From Lelliottia wanjuensis (GTDB taxonomy: Bacteria > Pseudomonadota > Gammaproteobacteria > Enterobacterales > Enterobacteriaceae), in assembly GCF_030238365.1 (NCBI RefSeq), contig NZ_JASSOT010000001.1, forward strand, positions 310,001 through 374,000: a DNA stretch of 64,000 bases, in the 5' to 3' direction. Below are positions 47,713-58,280 of the stretch, one piece after another. How positions within the stretch are numbered: position 1 is the first letter of the stretch; the number at the start of each line of letters is the position of its first letter. Both the position numbers and the translations under genes were made by a program. The notes under the pieces are model-generated. The model saw only the letters and a program-made list of their open reading frames with translations, was not told where the DNA came from and made no database searches.

Positions 47713-48507
47713 TTACAGAAGGGAACGGCTGACCAGCGCCTCGGTGAGCGTGGTGTCATGGCGTAGAATCTGCCAGGCGGCTTCGACGTGAGGCGGAATA
47801 TCCACGTGAGCGATAAAGTCGCGCCCCGCCGGGCCGTAACCGTTGGCATCATCCCGCAGGCGCGGGAGTTCGCCGAGCACCAGCGACAGATAGCGCTCCA
47901 CCGGCCACAGCCCCTCGCCACCACCGCTGAACACCAGACCGTCGTCGCTGTTTTGCAGACGCGGATTAATGCCCGGATGGCTGGTCAAGTGTGGCGGCAC
48001 GCGCTCGTCGCGGCACACCCGCGCAAAGGTCGCCATGGTACGCCGCTGCATTGTCGGATCTTGCACCACCAGAAGACGTTCCGGGACCGGCGCATGATGT
48101 TTGAGCATATTCCAGCTAAACCGCGCGTTTTCTCCGCAGTTGGTGGACTGGTCTTCAATCAAAATGCGTTCATCGGGAATGTGCCAGAACTGGCGCGCGA
48201 TATCCGCCAAAATCGCCGCCTCTGCGCGTCCGGTGGTCGGAACGGTGTTATAGCGCGGGTGACGAGCCGTCGCCGCATACAGAAAAGTCGTTGAGTGGCC
48301 GATACCCCCGCTAATGATCAGCGGAATCGCCTGCTCAGACGCGATCCGGCAGGCGGCGTCGATGGCCGGGATCACCGCGTTCCCGGCAAGTATCACAGCA
48401 TCAAACGGCTGGCCGTGACGATAATCGTCCTGCGCCAGCCACTCACCGCTCGTATTGACCGCCGCGAGGGTTGCCTCGGGCAGGCAGGGAAAAAGGTTAA
48501 GCGTCAT
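47713..48507 (-). CDS. ydcF: YdcF, DUF218/ElyC-type SAM-binding family protein
   Basis: This 264-residue protein is the orthologue of E. coli YdcF (266 residues), whose structure binds S-adenosylmethionine but whose reaction is unknown. Conserved stretches are [21 protein letters not shown] near residue 37, [48 protein letters not shown] and [21 protein letters not shown] precedes two consecutive ATGs; the second, at 48507, is the better spaced. It keeps its place beside aldA, but an efflux cassette now separates it from hrpA. Confidence 0.92.
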   Translation of the reverse strand: MTLNLFPCLPEATLAAVNTSGEWLAQDDYRHGQPFDAVILAGNAVIPAIDAACRIASEQAIPLIISGGIGHSTTFLYAATARHPRYNTVPTTGRAEAAILADIARQFWHIPDERILIEDQSTNCGENARFSWNMLKHHAPVPERLLVVQDPTMQRRTMATFARVCRDERVPPHLTSHPGINPRLQNSDDGLVFSGGGEGLWPVERYLSLVLGELPRLRDDANGYGPAGRDFIAHVDIPPHVEAAWQILRHDTTLTEALVSRSLL

Positions 48508-48719
48508 CATGACCTCCTTACATCAGGTTATGTTCAGAGTAACGCGTATGTCGTGGCGAAACAGAGGATCTCTCCGAAAGCCGCCCGCCTGTTACCGCAG
48601 ATGGCGGCAATCATATTTGATTTAATGCACTATTTCATATTCACTTGAATTATGATTTCTGCCACAGGTAGAATCGTTAGCCCACTAACTATTCAATTTT
48701 TCCAAAGGTAACTGACGTT

Positions 48720-50372
48720 ATGCGCCTGCCTCAACGCGATCCTTATGCTCCTCGCGAGTGGCAGCCACATGAGAAACCCGCCCTGCTCGGTTCGCCTTCG
48801 ACGCCCCTGCACAGCACGCCAAAACGCGTGGCCTATGGCGTGGTGGGGTTACTGGTCTGCCTGACGGGGGCGCTCGGCAACGCGATGGTTGCCGCCAACC
48901 TGCAAAATTTGCAGGGCACCTTTGCCGTCTGGTCGACGGAGATCGCCTGGCTTCCCGCCGTCTACGTGATGACCAACGTCTCGATCAACCTGCTGCTGGT
49001 AAAATTTCGCCAGCAGTTCGGGCTGCGCGCCTTTACGGAAGGGTTTCTGGTGCTCTATGTGCTGGTGACCTTTTTCCACCTGTTCGTCAATGATTTGAGT
49101 TCCGCGCTGATGGTCCGCGCCGCCCACGGGATGGTCGCCGCCGCCCTGAGCTCGCTGGGCATTTACTATCAGATTCAGGCCTGGCCCGCGAAACATCGTC
49201 TTAAAGCGCTGACCATCGGGATCACCGGCTCCTCGCTGGCGATCCCCATCGCCCGCCTGTTCTCCACCGAACTGCTGCAGCTCGACGAATGGCGCGGGCT
49301 CTATTTCTTCGAGCTCGGCCTGGCGCTGATTTCGCTCGGGTGCGTGATCGCCCTGAAACTCCCGCCCGGCGATCGGAAAAAAGTCTTTGAGAAGAAAGAT
49401 TTCATCACCTTCTTCCTGCTGGCACCGGGCATGGCGCTGCTCTGCGCGGTGCTGTCTCTCGGGCGTCTCGACTGGTGGTTTGAAGCGCCGTGGATCGGCT
49501 GGGCGCTGGCGGCCTCGCTGGTGCTGATCCTCTCCGCCATCGTCTTTGAACACAACCGCAGCAACCCGCTGCTCAATACCCGCTGGCTCTCCAGCGGCAG
49601 CATTCTGCGCCTGGGGCTGATTATGCTGCTGATCCGCATCGTGCTGGCGGAGCAAAACACCGGGGTGATCGGCTGGCTGCAGTATGTCGGGTTGCAGAAC
49701 GAACAAATGACCCACCTGGCCTGGTCGATCTTCGCCGGGATCGCCTGCGGGATTGTCGCCAGCTGTCTGACCATTAAGCCGACTAAACTGGCCTGGCCGA
49801 TCGTCACCTCCCTGCTGCTGATGATTGTCGCCTCCCTGCTCGACAGCCAGTCCACCAGCTTAACCCGCCCGGATCAGCTGATGTTCAGCCAGTTCTTACT
49901 CGGCTTTGGCAGCGCGTTTTTCCTCGCCCCGGCGATGCTGGCGGGGATTGGCGGCGTGATTGCCGATCCGCGCAACCTGGTCAGCTTCTCGGTGCTGTTT
50001 GGCATGAGCCAGAACGTCGGCGGCCTGCTCGGTTCCGCGATCCTCGGCACCTTTCAGACCTGGCGCGAGAAATATCACTCCAGTTTATTAGCCGATCAGC
50101 TCACCACGCTGAATCCGCTGGTCAACGAGCGGCTACAAATGTACAGCCAGATGTACCAGAATTTGATTGGCGACAGCGCCCTGCTTGGCACTCAGGCCGT
50201 GCTGCAGCTGCAAACCGTCACCACACTGGAGGCCAATATTCTGGCCTATAACGATACCTATATGCTGACGGCGGGGATTGCCACCGCCACGCTGGTCTGG
50301 ATTTTGTGGCGCTTGCTGCGCCTGAGAATCACCGCCCGGATGGCGCTAAAACGCGCCACTGGCACCAAATAA
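48720..50372 (+). CDS. MFS multidrug exporter subunit (EmrB-like, tripartite)
   Basis: This is a 550-residue inner-membrane protein with about fourteen hydrophobic segments starting near residue 38 and a proline-rich cytoplasmic N-terminus. It resembles the EmrB/FarB group of proton-driven exporters that work with a HlyD-type adaptor. Motifs include SSLGIYYQIQAW in an early loop and DEWRGLYFFELGLALISLG. It is the first of three genes (exporter, adaptor, outer-membrane factor) in one operon. Its ribosome site is weak (AAAGG). Probable role is export of aromatic or hydrophobic compounds; substrate unknown. Confidence 0.87.
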   Translation: MRLPQRDPYAPREWQPHEKPALLGSPSTPLHSTPKRVAYGVVGLLVCLTGALGNAMVAANLQNLQGTFAVWSTEIAWLPAVYVMTNVSINLLLVKFRQQFGLRAFTEGFLVLYVLVTFFHLFVNDLSSALMVRAAHGMVAAALSSLGIYYQIQAWPAKHRLKALTIGITGSSLAIPIARLFSTELLQLDEWRGLYFFELGLALISLGCVIALKLPPGDRKKVFEKKDFITFFLLAPGMALLCAVLSLGRLDWWFEAPWIGWALAASLVLILSAIVFEHNRSNPLLNTRWLSSGSILRLGLIMLLIRIVLAEQNTGVIGWLQYVGLQNEQMTHLAWSIFAGIACGIVASCLTIKPTKLAWPIVTSLLLMIVASLLDSQSTSLTRPDQLMFSQFLLGFGSAFFLAPAMLAGIGGVIADPRNLVSFSVLFGMSQNVGGLLGSAILGTFQTWREKYHSSLLADQLTTLNPLVNERLQMYSQMYQNLIGDSALLGTQAVLQLQTVTTLEANILAYNDTYMLTAGIATATLVWILWRLLRLRITARMALKRATGTK

Positions 50373-50417
50373 CAGAAGAAAATCAATAATGAACATGGCT
50401 TTACCCCGGGAGACGTT

Positions 50418-51500
50418 ATGAGTCAGCAGGATGCCGCCAAAGAGCAGGCCAACACCCGCAATAACTTGCGCATTGTTTCTATTTTTACCGCGGCGGCCAT
50501 CGGCATCGTCGGGGTGCTGGTGATCCTGTACGCCTGGCAGTTGCCGCCGTTCACGCGCCACACCCAGTTTACCGATAACGCCTACGTGCGCGGGCAGACC
50601 ACCTTTATCAGTCCGCAGGTCAACGGCTACATCACCGAAGTGAAGGTGCAGGATTTCGAGCAGGTCAAAAAAGGCGACCTGCTGTTGCAAATTGACGACC
50701 GCATCTACCGCCAGCGCGTGCATCAGGCCGAGGCCCAGCTGGCAATGAAACAGGCGGCGCTGGAAAACAATCTCCAGCAGCGGAAAAGCGCTGAAGCGGT
50801 GATTGCCCGCAACGACGCGGCGCTGAAAAACGCCCGCGCCCAGAGCCTGAAAACGCAGGCAGATTTAAAGCGCGTGAAGGATCTCACCGCCGACGGTTCG
50901 CTCTCCATTCGCGAGCGCGACGCAGCTCTCGCCAGCGCCGCTCAGGGCAGCGCCGATATCGACCAGGCCAAAGCCACGCTGGAGATGTCGCGTCAGGATC
51001 TGCAAACCGTAATCGTCAATCGCGGCTCGCTGGAAGCGGATGTCGAGAGTGCGAAAGCCGCGCTGGAGCTGGCGCAGATTGATCTGCAGAACACACGGAT
51101 TATCGCCCCGCGCGACGGTCAGCTCGGGCAGATTGCCGTGCGTCTCGGCGCGTACGTCACCGCTGGAACGCATCTCACGACGCTGGTTCCGCCGCAGCAT
51201 TGGGTCATCGCCAACATCAAAGAGACGCAGCTGGCGGATCTGCGCGTCGGGCAACCGGTCACCTTTACCGTCGATGCATTGAACAATAAAAAGTATCAGG
51301 GGCGCGTGCAGAGTATCTCTCCGGCGACCGGCGTGGAGTTCAGCGCTATCACGCCGGATAACGCCACCGGCAACTTTGTCAAAATCGCCCAGCGTATTCC
51401 GGTGCGTATTGAGGTACTCGGCAAACCGGAAGAGACCGCGCTGCTGCGCCCTGGGATGTCCGTGCAGGTGAATATCGACACGCGGGAGGCGAAAGAATGA
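50418..51500 (+). CDS. HlyD/EmrA-family periplasmic adaptor protein
   Basis: This membrane-fusion protein of 360 residues has an N-terminal membrane anchor (about residues 19-40), a split lipoyl/barrel-sandwich domain (TFISPQVNGYITEVKVQDFEQVKKGDLLLQID near 65-95 and NTRIIAPRDGQLGQIAVRLGAYVTAGTHL near 225-253), a long helical hairpin between them and a beta-barrel. It links the MFS exporter to the outer-membrane factor. It starts 45 bp after the exporter stop behind GGGAG and overlaps the next gene by 4 bp. Confidence 0.92.
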   Translation: MSQQDAAKEQANTRNNLRIVSIFTAAAIGIVGVLVILYAWQLPPFTRHTQFTDNAYVRGQTTFISPQVNGYITEVKVQDFEQVKKGDLLLQIDDRIYRQRVHQAEAQLAMKQAALENNLQQRKSAEAVIARNDAALKNARAQSLKTQADLKRVKDLTADGSLSIRERDAALASAAQGSADIDQAKATLEMSRQDLQTVIVNRGSLEADVESAKAALELAQIDLQNTRIIAPRDGQLGQIAVRLGAYVTAGTHLTTLVPPQHWVIANIKETQLADLRVGQPVTFTVDALNNKKYQGRVQSISPATGVEFSAITPDNATGNFVKIAQRIPVRIEVLGKPEETALLRPGMSVQVNIDTREAKE

Positions 51501-52870
51501 CGCTTCGTCCCGTGGCCTGCGCCCTCGTCGCCCTGTGGCTGGCCGGATGTCAGTCGGCAGATGTCGCCCCGGCGAAAAACTCGCTGCAAATCCCTGCACA
51601 TTGGCGGGCGGCGACCGGCCACGCCCGTCCGGCAGAACAACTGTGGTGGCGAAATTTTCACGATAACCACCTCAACCGCTACGTCGATCGGGCGCTGCAA
51701 AATAACAGCGACGTGCTGATCGCCCGCGAGCGGATCAACGAATATCAGGCGCGCGTTTACGCCGCCGACAGCAGCTTGTTTCCGTCGCTCGATGCAGGCG
51801 TGAGCGGCACCCGGGCGCGCGCGCAGTCCGCCGCCACCGGGCTGCCGGTTTACAGCACCTTGTATAAAGGCAGTCTCACCGCCAGCTACGACGTGGATAT
51901 CTGGGGCGTTAACCGCAGTACCGCGAATGCCGCCGAAGCCACGCTGGAAGCACAAAAAGCGGCAGCCGCCGCCGCGGATCTTACGGTCGCGTCGTCGGTG
52001 GCGTCGGGCTATGTCACCCTGCTTTCACTCGATGAACAGCTGCGCGTGACGCAGTCGACGGTCAAATCGCGGGAAGATGCGCTGGCTCTGGCTAAACGCC
52101 AGTTCGAAACGGGCTACAGTTCACGGCTCGAGCTGATGCAGTCCGACTCCGAACTGCGATCCACGCGCGCGCAAATCCCACTGCTTCAGCACCAGATCGC
52201 CGTGCAGGAAAATGCCCTCAGTCAGCTGCTGGGAGACAATCCCGGCGAGGTGGCGCGTAGCGACAGTTTCAGCTCGCTGACGCCGCTGCAACTCCCGTCA
52301 CAGCTGCCCTCGTCGCTGCTCAATCGCCGCCCGGATATCGTGCAGGCGGAACGCCAGCTGATTGCAGCCGACGCCACGCTCGCCGCCTCTCGCGCCAGCC
52401 TGTTGCCGTCGATCAACCTCACCGCCACGGGATCGGTACAAGATCGCACTCTGCCCGGCTTGCTGGATAACCCGCTGCAGCTCTGGAGTCTCGGCGGGAG
52501 CATCCTGGCACCGCTGCTGAACCGCCAGGCGCTGAATGCCCAAGTGGATATTTCCCAGTCCCAGCGCAATCAGGCGCTGTACGCCTATGAAAAAACCGTG
52601 CGCAACGCCTTCCGGGAAGTGAACGACAGCCTGGATGCCATCACGCGCTATCAGGAACAACTGACCGAACTGCTGGCGCAGCAGGATGTGGCGCAGGAGA
52701 CGCTGCGCATCGCGCAAAACCGCTATCGCAACGGGTACTCGTCCTATCTGGACGTCCTCGACGCACAGCGCACGCTGTTCTCAGTGCAAACCAGCGTGGT
52801 GCAGGTGAAAAATAATCTGCTGCTGGCGCAGATTGATCTGTATAAGGCGCTGGGCGGGGGATGGAGGTAA
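51497..52870 (+). CDS. NodT/TolC-family outer-membrane factor lipoprotein
   Basis: The 457-residue product has a lipoprotein signal with lipobox LAGC (Cys near residue 18) and two outer-membrane-efflux repeats typical of the NodT/OprM group. Markers are PAEQLWWRNFHDNHLNRYV, the first helical hairpin with LLSLDEQLRVTQSTVKSREDALALAKRQFETGYSSRLELMQ (split over about 40 residues) and the mirrored NRYRNGYSSYLDVLDAQRTLFSVQ in the second half, plus LLNRRPDIVQAERQLIAADA. It completes a self-contained efflux system for crossing both membranes. Confidence 0.93.
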   Translation: MTLRPVACALVALWLAGCQSADVAPAKNSLQIPAHWRAATGHARPAEQLWWRNFHDNHLNRYVDRALQNNSDVLIARERINEYQARVYAADSSLFPSLDAGVSGTRARAQSAATGLPVYSTLYKGSLTASYDVDIWGVNRSTANAAEATLEAQKAAAAAADLTVASSVASGYVTLLSLDEQLRVTQSTVKSREDALALAKRQFETGYSSRLELMQSDSELRSTRAQIPLLQHQIAVQENALSQLLGDNPGEVARSDSFSSLTPLQLPSQLPSSLLNRRPDIVQAERQLIAADATLAASRASLLPSINLTATGSVQDRTLPGLLDNPLQLWSLGGSILAPLLNRQALNAQVDISQSQRNQALYAYEKTVRNAFREVNDSLDAITRYQEQLTELLAQQDVAQETLRIAQNRYRNGYSSYLDVLDAQRTLFSVQTSVVQVKNNLLLAQIDLYKALGGGWR

Positions 52871-52880
52871 AAGCATTATC

Positions 52881-52973
52881 TCCCTCACCCGTGTGAGAGG
52901 CTTGGAGTGAGGGCACCAGACCGCACGAACCTCACCTCTGCGCCGGGTGGCGGCTGCGCCTTACCCGGCCTAC
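52881..52973. repeat. Inverted repeat and REP unit after the efflux operon
   Basis: CCCTCAC (52882-52888) pairs with GTGAGGG (52907-52913) and could end the efflux transcript. A REP unit follows at 52942-52973 (GCCGGGTGGCGG start, ending in ACCCGGCCTAC). Confidence 0.65.
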
Positions 52974-53076
52974 CGGGCTCATCATTTAATGCCCTCCCGC
53001 GCCTGCCTATTGCCCCCTTATGTATTCTTGCACCCCGTACTCTGTCCGGTATTAAGGTCATAGACGGGGAACACAC

Positions 53077-53433
53077 ATGGGGAATCTTTCGGAACATTTC
53101 AGCACCAGCGAATTTGCATGCCGGTGCGGGTGCGGTTTTATGAGTATTTCGCAGGAGCTTATCGCGGTGCTGGAAAGCGCGCGCTGCGCGTTCGATGCAC
53201 CTGTCACCATTAACTGCGGCTGCCGGTGTCCGGCGCATAATAAAGCCGTTGGTGGAGTGCCGAATAGCCAGCATTTACAGGGGATCGCGGCGGATATTGT
53301 GATTGCAGGAAGTACGCCGTCATCGGTGTATCGCTGGTTTGATGAGCATTATCCTGAGACGCTGGGGCTGGGAAGTTATAAGACGTTCACGCATGTTGAC
53401 GTGCGCGGTCAGCGGGCTCGCTGGAAAGGATAA
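53077..53433 (+). CDS. M15-family (VanY/endolysin-like) peptidase, DUF882/M15A type
   Basis: This small 118-residue zinc peptidase has the M15_3 pattern: histidine and aspartate ligands in HNKAVGGVPNSQHLQGIAADI (His near 65, Asp near 72) and the last histidine in FTHVDVRG (near 108). The N-terminal CRCGCG is common in this group. No signal peptide is present, so without a holin or other route it would stay in the cytoplasm; phage lysozymes of this family are similar in size. It stands alone between REP elements with no other phage gene, so it could be a phage remnant or a domesticated enzyme. Confidence 0.8.
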   Translation: MGNLSEHFSTSEFACRCGCGFMSISQELIAVLESARCAFDAPVTINCGCRCPAHNKAVGGVPNSQHLQGIAADIVIAGSTPSSVYRWFDEHYPETLGLGSYKTFTHVDVRGQRARWKG

Positions 53434-53440
53434 GCAACCA

Positions 53441-53532
53441 TCCTGCCCGAAAAAAAAAGCCGGGTGGCGGCTACGCCTTACCCGGCCTACGATGGTTTGT
53501 AGGCCCGGTAAGCGCAGCGCCATCGGGCAGGA
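53441..53532. repeat. BIME: two REP units inside a 10-bp inverted repeat
   Basis: REP units at 53459-53490 and, inverted, 53499-53528 are enclosed by TCCTGCCCGA (53441-53450) and its exact complement TCGGGCAGGA (53523-53532). The structure separates the M15 peptidase gene from the convergent hrpA stop at 53534 and may end transcription from both. Confidence 0.8.
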
Positions 53533-53533
53533 T

Positions 53534-56500
53534 TTAACCCGTGATTTGCTCCATCGCCTGCAAAATACGCTTATCGGAGATCGGATACGGCGTTCCCAGC
53601 TGCTGGGCGAAGAAGCTGACGCGCAGCTCCTCGATCATCCAGCGGATCTCCTGCACATCTTCGTCGTCGCGGCGCGCGGGCGGCAGTTTGTTTAACCACT
53701 GCTGCCACGCCTGCTGGACGCTCTCCACTTTCAGCATCTGCGCGCGATCGCGGTGCGGATCGACGGCCAGTTTCTCAAGACGTTTTTCAATCGCATTCAG
53801 ATAGCGCAAGGTATCGCCCAGACGCTTGAAGCCGTTACCGGTGACAAACCCACGATACACCAGCCCCCCCATCTGCGCTTTCACGTCTGACAGGGCCAGC
53901 GCCATGGTCATATCCACGCGCCCTTTCAGGCGTTTGTTGATATTGAACACCGCCGTCAGGATCTGTTCGACCTGCTTCGCGATAGTCACCACCGTCTCGT
54001 TCAGCCCGGCGCGCACTTTGTCGTGCAGGGCGGCAAAGCCCTCTTCCGTCCACACCGGCCCGCCTGCTTCGTCAATCAGCTTGTCCACACCGCAGGAGAT
54101 ACAGTCGTCGATCAGATCCAGCACCTTACCGTACGGGTTGAAGTACAGCCCGAGCTTAGCTTTGTTCGGCAACTTCTCGTGCAGGTATTTGATCGGCGAT
54201 GGGATGTTCAGCAGCAGCAAGCGGCGCAGACCGCGCCACATCGCCTGCTGTTGTTCCTGCGGATTATCAAACAACTTGATCGCCACGCTGTCGCGCTCAT
54301 CCACCAGCGCAGGCCAGGCTTTCACCTTGTAGTTGCCGCGCTTTTGCTCATAGTGATCCGGCAGATTGCCGAAGCTCCAGATGTGCAACCCGCTCTGCTC
54401 GATACCGTCGTCCGCCACCGCCGAGAGCGTCTCCTGCACTTTGCCCTTCAGCGCCTCTTTCAGCTCCGTCAGCGACCGGCCTTCGTTGAGCTTTTTGTTT
54501 TTATCATCCACCACCCGGAAGGTGATTTTCAGGTGATCGGGTACCTGATCCCAGTGCCAGGATTCGCGGTCAATGGTCACGCCAGACATGCGACGCAGCT
54601 CTTTCTCCAGCGCGTCGAGCAACGGCAACTCCAGCGGCGTGACGCGACCCAAGAAAGCTTCGGCGTAGTTCGGGGCCGGAACAAAGTTACGCCGCACCGG
54701 TTTCGGCAGGGATTTGATCAGCGCAATGATGAGCTCTCGGCGCAGGCCGGGAATTTGCCACTCAAAACCGCCCTCATCCACCTGATTGAGCAGCGGCAGC
54801 GGAATGTGAACCGTCACGCCGTCGGCGTCTGCGCCTGGCTCAAACTGATAGGTCAGACGCAGCTTGAGGTTGCTCTGATGCCAGAAGTTCGGGTAGTCCA
54901 GCTTGCTGACCTGCTCCGCGCCCTCTTTAATCAGCATGCTCTTTTCAAAGTTGAGCAGGTCCGGCGACTCTTTGCTGGCCTTTTTCCACCAGCTGTCGAA
55001 GTGACGCGCAGAAACCACGTCGTGGCTGATACGCTGGTCGTAAAACTCAAACAGCGCTTCATCGTCCACGAGGATGTCGCGACGGCGGGATTTGTGTTCC
55101 AGCTCTTCCACTTCCGCGCGCAGCTTCAGATTTTCGCGGAAGAAGGCGTGACGTGTTTGCCAGTCGCCCTCCACCAGCGCGTGGCGGATAAACAGCTCGC
55201 GGGAGAGCGCCGGGTCGATCAGGCTGTAGTTCACCTTACGCGCCGCCACGACCGGCAGGCCGTAAACGGTCACTTTTTCCGTCGCTATCACCGCGCCCTG
55301 CGCGCGCTCCCAGTGCGGTTCACTGTACGAGCGTTTCAGCAGATGCTGCGCCACCGGCTCGACCCACTCGGGATCGATACGCGCCGCGATGCGACCCCAC
55401 AGACGGCTGGTTTCCACCAGCTCCGCCACGATGGTCCATTTCGGCGGTTTCTTGAATAAGCCAGAACCGGGGAAGATGGAGAAACGAGCGTTACGCGCGC
55501 CGGTATATTCCTGCTTATCGGCGTCTTTCATGCCGATATGGGACAACAGCCCGGTCAGCAGCGCCATATGTATTTCGCGGTACTCCGCCGGTTCGCTGTT
55601 CACCGGAATGCCCAGCTCTTTCACCACCTGGCGCAGCTGGGTGTAGATATCCTGCCACTCGCGCACGCGCAGATAGTTGAGATATTCGACCTTACACTGG
55701 CGGCGGAACTGGTTCGACGACAGCGCTTTTTGCTGCTCGCCGAGGTAGTTCCACAGATTCACAAAGGCGAGGAAATCCGACTCTTTGTCGTGGAAGCGCT
55801 GATGCTTTTCATCGGACGCCTGCTTTTTGTCCATAGGACGTTCACGCGGGTCCTGAATCGACAGCGCCGAGGTGATGATCATCGCCTCGCGCACGCAGCC
55901 GTGTTTTTGCGCCTCAATCACCATACGCGCCAGACGCGGGTCCACCGGCAGTTGGCTCAGCTGACGGCCCATCGGCGTCAGTTTGTAGGCAGTTACCTGT
56001 TCGTCGGTGGTAATCGCACCCAGCTCTTCCAACAGGCGCACGCCGTCCTGGATATTGCGTTTATCCGGCGCTTCGACAAACGGGAACGCGGCAATATCGC
56101 CCAGACCGAGCGCGGTCATCTGCAGGATGACGGATGCGAGGTTAGTACGCAGAATTTCCGGGTCGGTAAATTCCGGGCGCGACAGGAAATCGTCCTCGGA
56201 ATAGAGGCGAATACAGATACCTTCCGAGACACGACCGCAGCGGCCCTTACGCTGATTCGCCGAGGCCTGTGAAACCGGCTCGATCGGCAGGCGCTGGACC
56301 TTGGTTCGATAGCTGTAGCGGCTGATGCGCGCCGTGCCGGGGTCGATCACATATTTAATGCCCGGCACCGTCAGCGAGGTTTCGGCGACGTTGGTCGCCA
56401 GCACGATCCGACGGCCGCTGTGGGACTGGAACACGCGGTTCTGCTCGCTATTGGATAAGCGCGCGTAGAGCGGCAGGATCTCCGTGTGGCGCAGATCGCG

Positions 56501-57436
56501 CTTGCTCAGGGCATCGGCGGTGTCGCGGATTTCGCGCTCACCGCTCATAAAGATGAGGATGTCGCCGGGGCTTTCGCGGCCCAGCTCATCCACGGCGTCA
56601 AAAATCGCCTGCAGCTGGTCGCGATCGACATCGTCCGCCTCTTCCACAATCGGGCGATAGCGCACTTCTACCGGATAGGTACGGCCAGAGACTTCAATGA
56701 TCGGCGCGTTGTTAAAGTGGCGCGAGAAGCGCTCCGGATCGATGGTCGCGGAGGTAATGATGATTTTCAGATCCGGACGACGCGGCAGAAGCTCGCGCAG
56801 ATACCCGAGCAGGAAATCGATATTCAGACTGCGCTCGTGGGCTTCATCGATGATGATGGTGTCGTACTGCATCAGCAGGCGGTCCTGCTGGATTTCGGCC
56901 AGCAGAATACCGTCGGTCATCAGTTTGACCATGGTGTTATCGCTGACGTGATCGCTGAAACGCACCTTATAGCCGATGCAACCGCCCGGCTCCGTTTGCA
57001 GCTCTTCAGCAATACGGTTCGCCACGGTACGCGCCGCCAGACGACGCGGCTGGGTATGACCGATCAGGCCCTTGATCCCGCGCCCCAGCTCCATACAGAT
57101 TTTTGGCAGCTGCGTGGTTTTACCGGAACCCGTTTCCCCGGCCACAATCACCACCTGGTGATCGCGTACGGCTTCGAGGATTTCCTGTTTCTTCTGGCTG
57201 ACGGGCAGGTTTTGCGGGTATTCAATCTGAGGGCGTGCCGCTTCGCGCAGCACGACTTTCCCGGCTGACTGTTCAATCTCTTTCGCCATCTCCTGGTAAA
57301 TGGCCTGTTGTGCATCAGGATTTTTAACCTTTTTAATCCCGTGCAGGCGACGTGCGAAGCGCTGCTTGTCGCGCAGCATCAGCGTATCGAGCTGTTGCAT
57401 CAGCATCGGGAAGGTTAATTTTTGTTGTTCTGTCAT
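53534..57436 (-). CDS. hrpA: ATP-dependent RNA helicase HrpA (DEAH box)
   Basis: The protein is 1300 residues, the same as E. coli HrpA, which resolves stalled ribosomes on mRNA. The helicase core has Walker A AGETGSGKTTQL at residues 99-110, the DEAH box IIDEAHERS near 200, SAT (motif III) near 232, and the RecA2 motifs ATNVAETSLTVPGI and QRKGRCGRVSEG near 350-410. The long C-terminal half (DUF3418 region) is complete. It lies next to azoR as in E. coli, but convergent to the inserted efflux/M15 block rather than to ydcF. Confidence 0.97.
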   Translation of the reverse strand: MTEQQKLTFPMLMQQLDTLMLRDKQRFARRLHGIKKVKNPDAQQAIYQEMAKEIEQSAGKVVLREAARPQIEYPQNLPVSQKKQEILEAVRDHQVVIVAGETGSGKTTQLPKICMELGRGIKGLIGHTQPRRLAARTVANRIAEELQTEPGGCIGYKVRFSDHVSDNTMVKLMTDGILLAEIQQDRLLMQYDTIIIDEAHERSLNIDFLLGYLRELLPRRPDLKIIITSATIDPERFSRHFNNAPIIEVSGRTYPVEVRYRPIVEEADDVDRDQLQAIFDAVDELGRESPGDILIFMSGEREIRDTADALSKRDLRHTEILPLYARLSNSEQNRVFQSHSGRRIVLATNVAETSLTVPGIKYVIDPGTARISRYSYRTKVQRLPIEPVSQASANQRKGRCGRVSEGICIRLYSEDDFLSRPEFTDPEILRTNLASVILQMTALGLGDIAAFPFVEAPDKRNIQDGVRLLEELGAITTDEQVTAYKLTPMGRQLSQLPVDPRLARMVIEAQKHGCVREAMIITSALSIQDPRERPMDKKQASDEKHQRFHDKESDFLAFVNLWNYLGEQQKALSSNQFRRQCKVEYLNYLRVREWQDIYTQLRQVVKELGIPVNSEPAEYREIHMALLTGLLSHIGMKDADKQEYTGARNARFSIFPGSGLFKKPPKWTIVAELVETSRLWGRIAARIDPEWVEPVAQHLLKRSYSEPHWERAQGAVIATEKVTVYGLPVVAARKVNYSLIDPALSRELFIRHALVEGDWQTRHAFFRENLKLRAEVEELEHKSRRRDILVDDEALFEFYDQRISHDVVSARHFDSWWKKASKESPDLLNFEKSMLIKEGAEQVSKLDYPNFWHQSNLKLRLTYQFEPGADADGVTVHIPLPLLNQVDEGGFEWQIPGLRRELIIALIKSLPKPVRRNFVPAPNYAEAFLGRVTPLELPLLDALEKELRRMSGVTIDRESWHWDQVPDHLKITFRVVDDKNKKLNEGRSLTELKEALKGKVQETLSAVADDGIEQSGLHIWSFGNLPDHYEQKRGNYKVKAWPALVDERDSVAIKLFDNPQEQQQAMWRGLRRLLLLNIPSPIKYLHEKLPNKAKLGLYFNPYGKVLDLIDDCISCGVDKLIDEAGGPVWTEEGFAALHDKVRAGLNETVVTIAKQVEQILTAVFNINKRLKGRVDMTMALALSDVKAQMGGLVYRGFVTGNGFKRLGDTLRYLNAIEKRLEKLAVDPHRDRAQMLKVESVQQAWQQWLNKLPPARRDDEDVQEIRWMIEELRVSFFAQQLGTPYPISDKRILQAMEQITG

Positions 57437-57512
57437 AGTGTTAGGGGGCAGTGCTCTGCCAGGCTAAATCTCACTTGAATGATGCGTATAGAGTACCACA
57501 CCACCGCTTTGA

Positions 57513-58244
<732 letters not shown>

Positions 58245-58252
58245 GAATTTCC

Positions 58253-58280
58253 CCCTCTCACCGCCCGGTGGGAGGGATTT
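58253..58280 (+). terminator. azoR terminator candidate
   Basis: A 10-bp stem with one mismatch (58253-58262 with 58267-58276) is followed by ATTTTA just past the azoR stop. It lies at the edge of the convergent unknown gene ending at 58280. Confidence 0.55.

Noticed and set aside
54023..55459. Long plus-strand open frame (478 codons) opposite hrpA
   Set aside because: It lies wholly inside the well-supported hrpA gene and looks like a composition artefact.
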